From positions 1-16,548 of the forward strand of contig CATMOP010000005.1 in assembly GCA_950072225.1 (NCBI GenBank): DNA of 16,548 bases, read 5' to 3'. This document shows, one piece after another, positions 15,393 to 16,548 of this stretch. The DNA comes from an uncultured Nitrospina sp. (lineage in GTDB: Bacteria; Nitrospinota; Nitrospinia; Nitrospinales; VA-1). The stretch's first letter is position 1. Each line of letters starts with the position of its first letter. A program made the position numbers and the translations under genes. The notes below the pieces were generated by a model, which saw nothing but the letters and a program-made list of their open reading frames with translations, was not told where the DNA came from and did not search any database.

Positions 15393-15438
15393 TCATTAAA
15401 TTCCCTTATGAAAACAGCGATAACCTTGGGGAACGATT

Positions 15439-16272
15439 ATGTCTGCCTTGACCTCCAGCCACCTTTTGTCCATCTTCGGATTTAACGAAAACGATATTTT
15501 TGTCGGAGGTGCCGAGGGAACCATGTTGCATTACGATGGCAGTCAGTGGTCTCCCATGGAAACAGGAGGGCGTTGGACCTTCAAAAATATTTGGGGCAGT
15601 GCGCCGGATAATGTTTATGCGGTGGTGACCGATGGGAGAATCCTTCATTATGACGGCAAAGCCTGGTCCCCTGATGAGGATATGGATAAACTTCCACCCA
15701 TGACCGGAATTTTTGGTCTTGGCCCGGATGAAATCTATGCCTGCTCCCGGCTGGGTAAAATACTTCGCTACGATGGCAGTTCATGGAAGTATACCCAAAC
15801 AGGAACCGATACAGATGTAACCCGGTTATGGGGATGCAAAGAAAGCGGCATGCTGGCCGTGGGTTACGATGGCTTGGTGCTCAAGCAGGATGGCGAACGC
15901 TGGATTCGCATGACTTTTAACTCCAGTGCGGAGTTTTACGGCATTTATGGGTTTGCTCCCGATGATGTTTATATCGTGGGATCTGATGGTGTCATTTTTA
16001 AATTTAATGGGGCCGAGTTTACCGAAATGCCTTCCCAGACCATGGAGTTTTTTCTTGATGTCTGGGGGCCTTCCGCAGAAATGGTGTTTGCGGTGGGTGA
16101 TGAAGGAATGATTCTTTACCTTGATGGTGATCAATGGACCCGGATAGAATCCAACACCAAAGAATACCTCGCCGCCATCTGGGGCAGTAGCGATGAAAAT
16201 ATTTATGCTGTAGGAGATAATGGCCTGATCCTGAACTGGAACGGTGAAGATTGGAAAGCCGTAGAAGGCTGA
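15439..16272 (+). CDS. Seven-bladed beta-propeller repeat protein (second of a tandem pair)
   Basis: This 277-residue paralogue of the preceding gene product has turn positions at residues 32, 71, 111, 150, 189, 228 and 267, again seven blades of 39-40 residues. Blade cores read IWGSAPDNVYAV, IYGFAPDDVYIVG and IWGSSDENIYAVGDN. The last is nearly identical to IWGSSNENIFVVGDN in blade 6 of the upstream protein, while its first blade (LHYDGSQWSPM) resembles the end of that same blade (LHYDGKKWSPI). Expansion by blade duplication is therefore likely. No signal peptide, membrane helix or enzymatic motif is seen. The ATG at 15439 follows GGGGA by about 8 nt. A terminator lies about 130 nt downstream of the stop. 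The function is unknown; the twin arrangement suggests a paired or heteromeric scaffold. Confidence 0.82.
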   Translation: MSALTSSHLLSIFGFNENDIFVGGAEGTMLHYDGSQWSPMETGGRWTFKNIWGSAPDNVYAVVTDGRILHYDGKAWSPDEDMDKLPPMTGIFGLGPDEIYACSRLGKILRYDGSSWKYTQTGTDTDVTRLWGCKESGMLAVGYDGLVLKQDGERWIRMTFNSSAEFYGIYGFAPDDVYIVGSDGVIFKFNGAEFTEMPSQTMEFFLDVWGPSAEMVFAVGDEGMILYLDGDQWTRIESNTKEYLAAIWGSSDENIYAVGDNGLILNWNGEDWKAVEG

Positions 16273-16399
16273 TGGACCCCCACCCTTAAAACCCCTGCCT
16301 AAACTGCTTGACACCGACTTTGGCGTGATGTTAAGGTTTGGTTTCTAAGTGCTTGATATTAAATATACTTACTTGGTTTGTCTTCGATGGGTCGTAAGG

Positions 16400-16423
16400 G
16401 CACAGGTTTCCTGTGCTTTTTTT
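16400..16423 (+). terminator. Rho-independent terminator of the propeller operon
   Basis: GCACAGG (16400-16406) and CCTGTGC (16410-16416) pair perfectly across a TTT loop, and seven T follow at 16417-16423. It probably ends the two-gene propeller transcript. The 127 nt between the last stop and the hairpin contain a TATACT hexamer near 16366 without a good -35, so a short independent transcript is possible but unsupported. Confidence 0.85.
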
Positions 16424-16472
16424 AGTATTGAGTAAATAGTGCATCTCAAAAAATTAATTTTGGCCATGAGCG

Positions 16473-16491
16473 GCCCTTATACAATAAGGGC
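16473..16491. repeat. Perfect 8-bp palindrome with 3-nt spacer
   Basis: GCCCTTAT (16473-16480) and ATAAGGGC (16484-16491) flank ACA. There is no T-run on either side, so it is not a canonical terminator; a regulator-binding site or small repeat element is possible. The 125 bases after the upstream terminator hold no other feature I can support. A frame open from an ATG at 16466 to the window edge has no ribosome-binding site. Confidence 0.4.
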
Positions 16492-16548
16492 TACGAGTTG
16501 CCTTAGAGAAAATTATCGAATAAATAGAGACCCCCTTAAAATAATGCT

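Noticed and set aside
16466..16548. Open frame from an ATG at 16466 to the window edge
   Set aside because: It has no ribosome-binding site, runs through the palindrome at 16473-16491, shows no recognisable motif, and is only 27 codons long before the sequence ends.

Overview
The window reads as chromosomal DNA of a Gram-negative bacterium. It encodes exported Bat proteins, an exported POTRA-domain protein and several inner-membrane proteins. Moderate base composition, the mix of families and the propeller/LRR genes would fit an environmental lineage such as Nitrospinota or a deltaproteobacterial relative. That placement is a guess, because no rRNA or marker gene is present.

Left edge (1-680, + strand). 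A response-regulator gene begins at 34 but loses receiver homology after about 36 codons and stops at 168, inside a strong rho-independent hairpin (154-178). Next comes a phage-CI-like helix-turn-helix protein (247-657) with a small palindrome upstream. It converges on the large minus-strand cluster, with only 8 bp between the two stop codons.

Centre (666-13252, - strand). Twelve genes are tightly packed, often with ATGA overlaps, and read from right to left. They are MoxR AAA+ ATPase, DUF58 protein, a membrane-anchored TPR protein, a BatD-like protein, BatA, BatB, a Bax-inhibitor-1 family membrane protein, BatC, BatD, BatE, an FdhF/YdeP-type molybdopterin oxidoreductase, and an exported POTRA/coiled-coil protein. 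This is a full MoxR-Bat locus with three passengers: the BI-1 protein in the middle, and the molybdoenzyme and POTRA protein at the end. MoxR ATPases with von Willebrand A partners are known to mature or protect metalloenzymes and envelope complexes, so the molybdoenzyme could be a client. That link is inferred from gene order. The two longer breaks in the run are 158 nt before the BI-1 gene and about 94 nt, containing a GC-rich hairpin, before batC.

Right part (13253-16548, + strand). A divergent, very AT-rich spacer carries a candidate promoter for each direction. It is followed by a cytoplasmic leucine-rich-repeat protein with a 27-residue period and a strong terminator. Two tandem paralogous genes follow, each encoding exactly seven blades of about 39 residues, so each is probably a self-contained seven-bladed beta-propeller without a signal peptide. 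A terminator at 16400-16423 closes this unit. The last 125 bases hold a short palindrome and no supported gene.

No tRNA, rRNA, CRISPR array, insertion sequence or integrase is visible.
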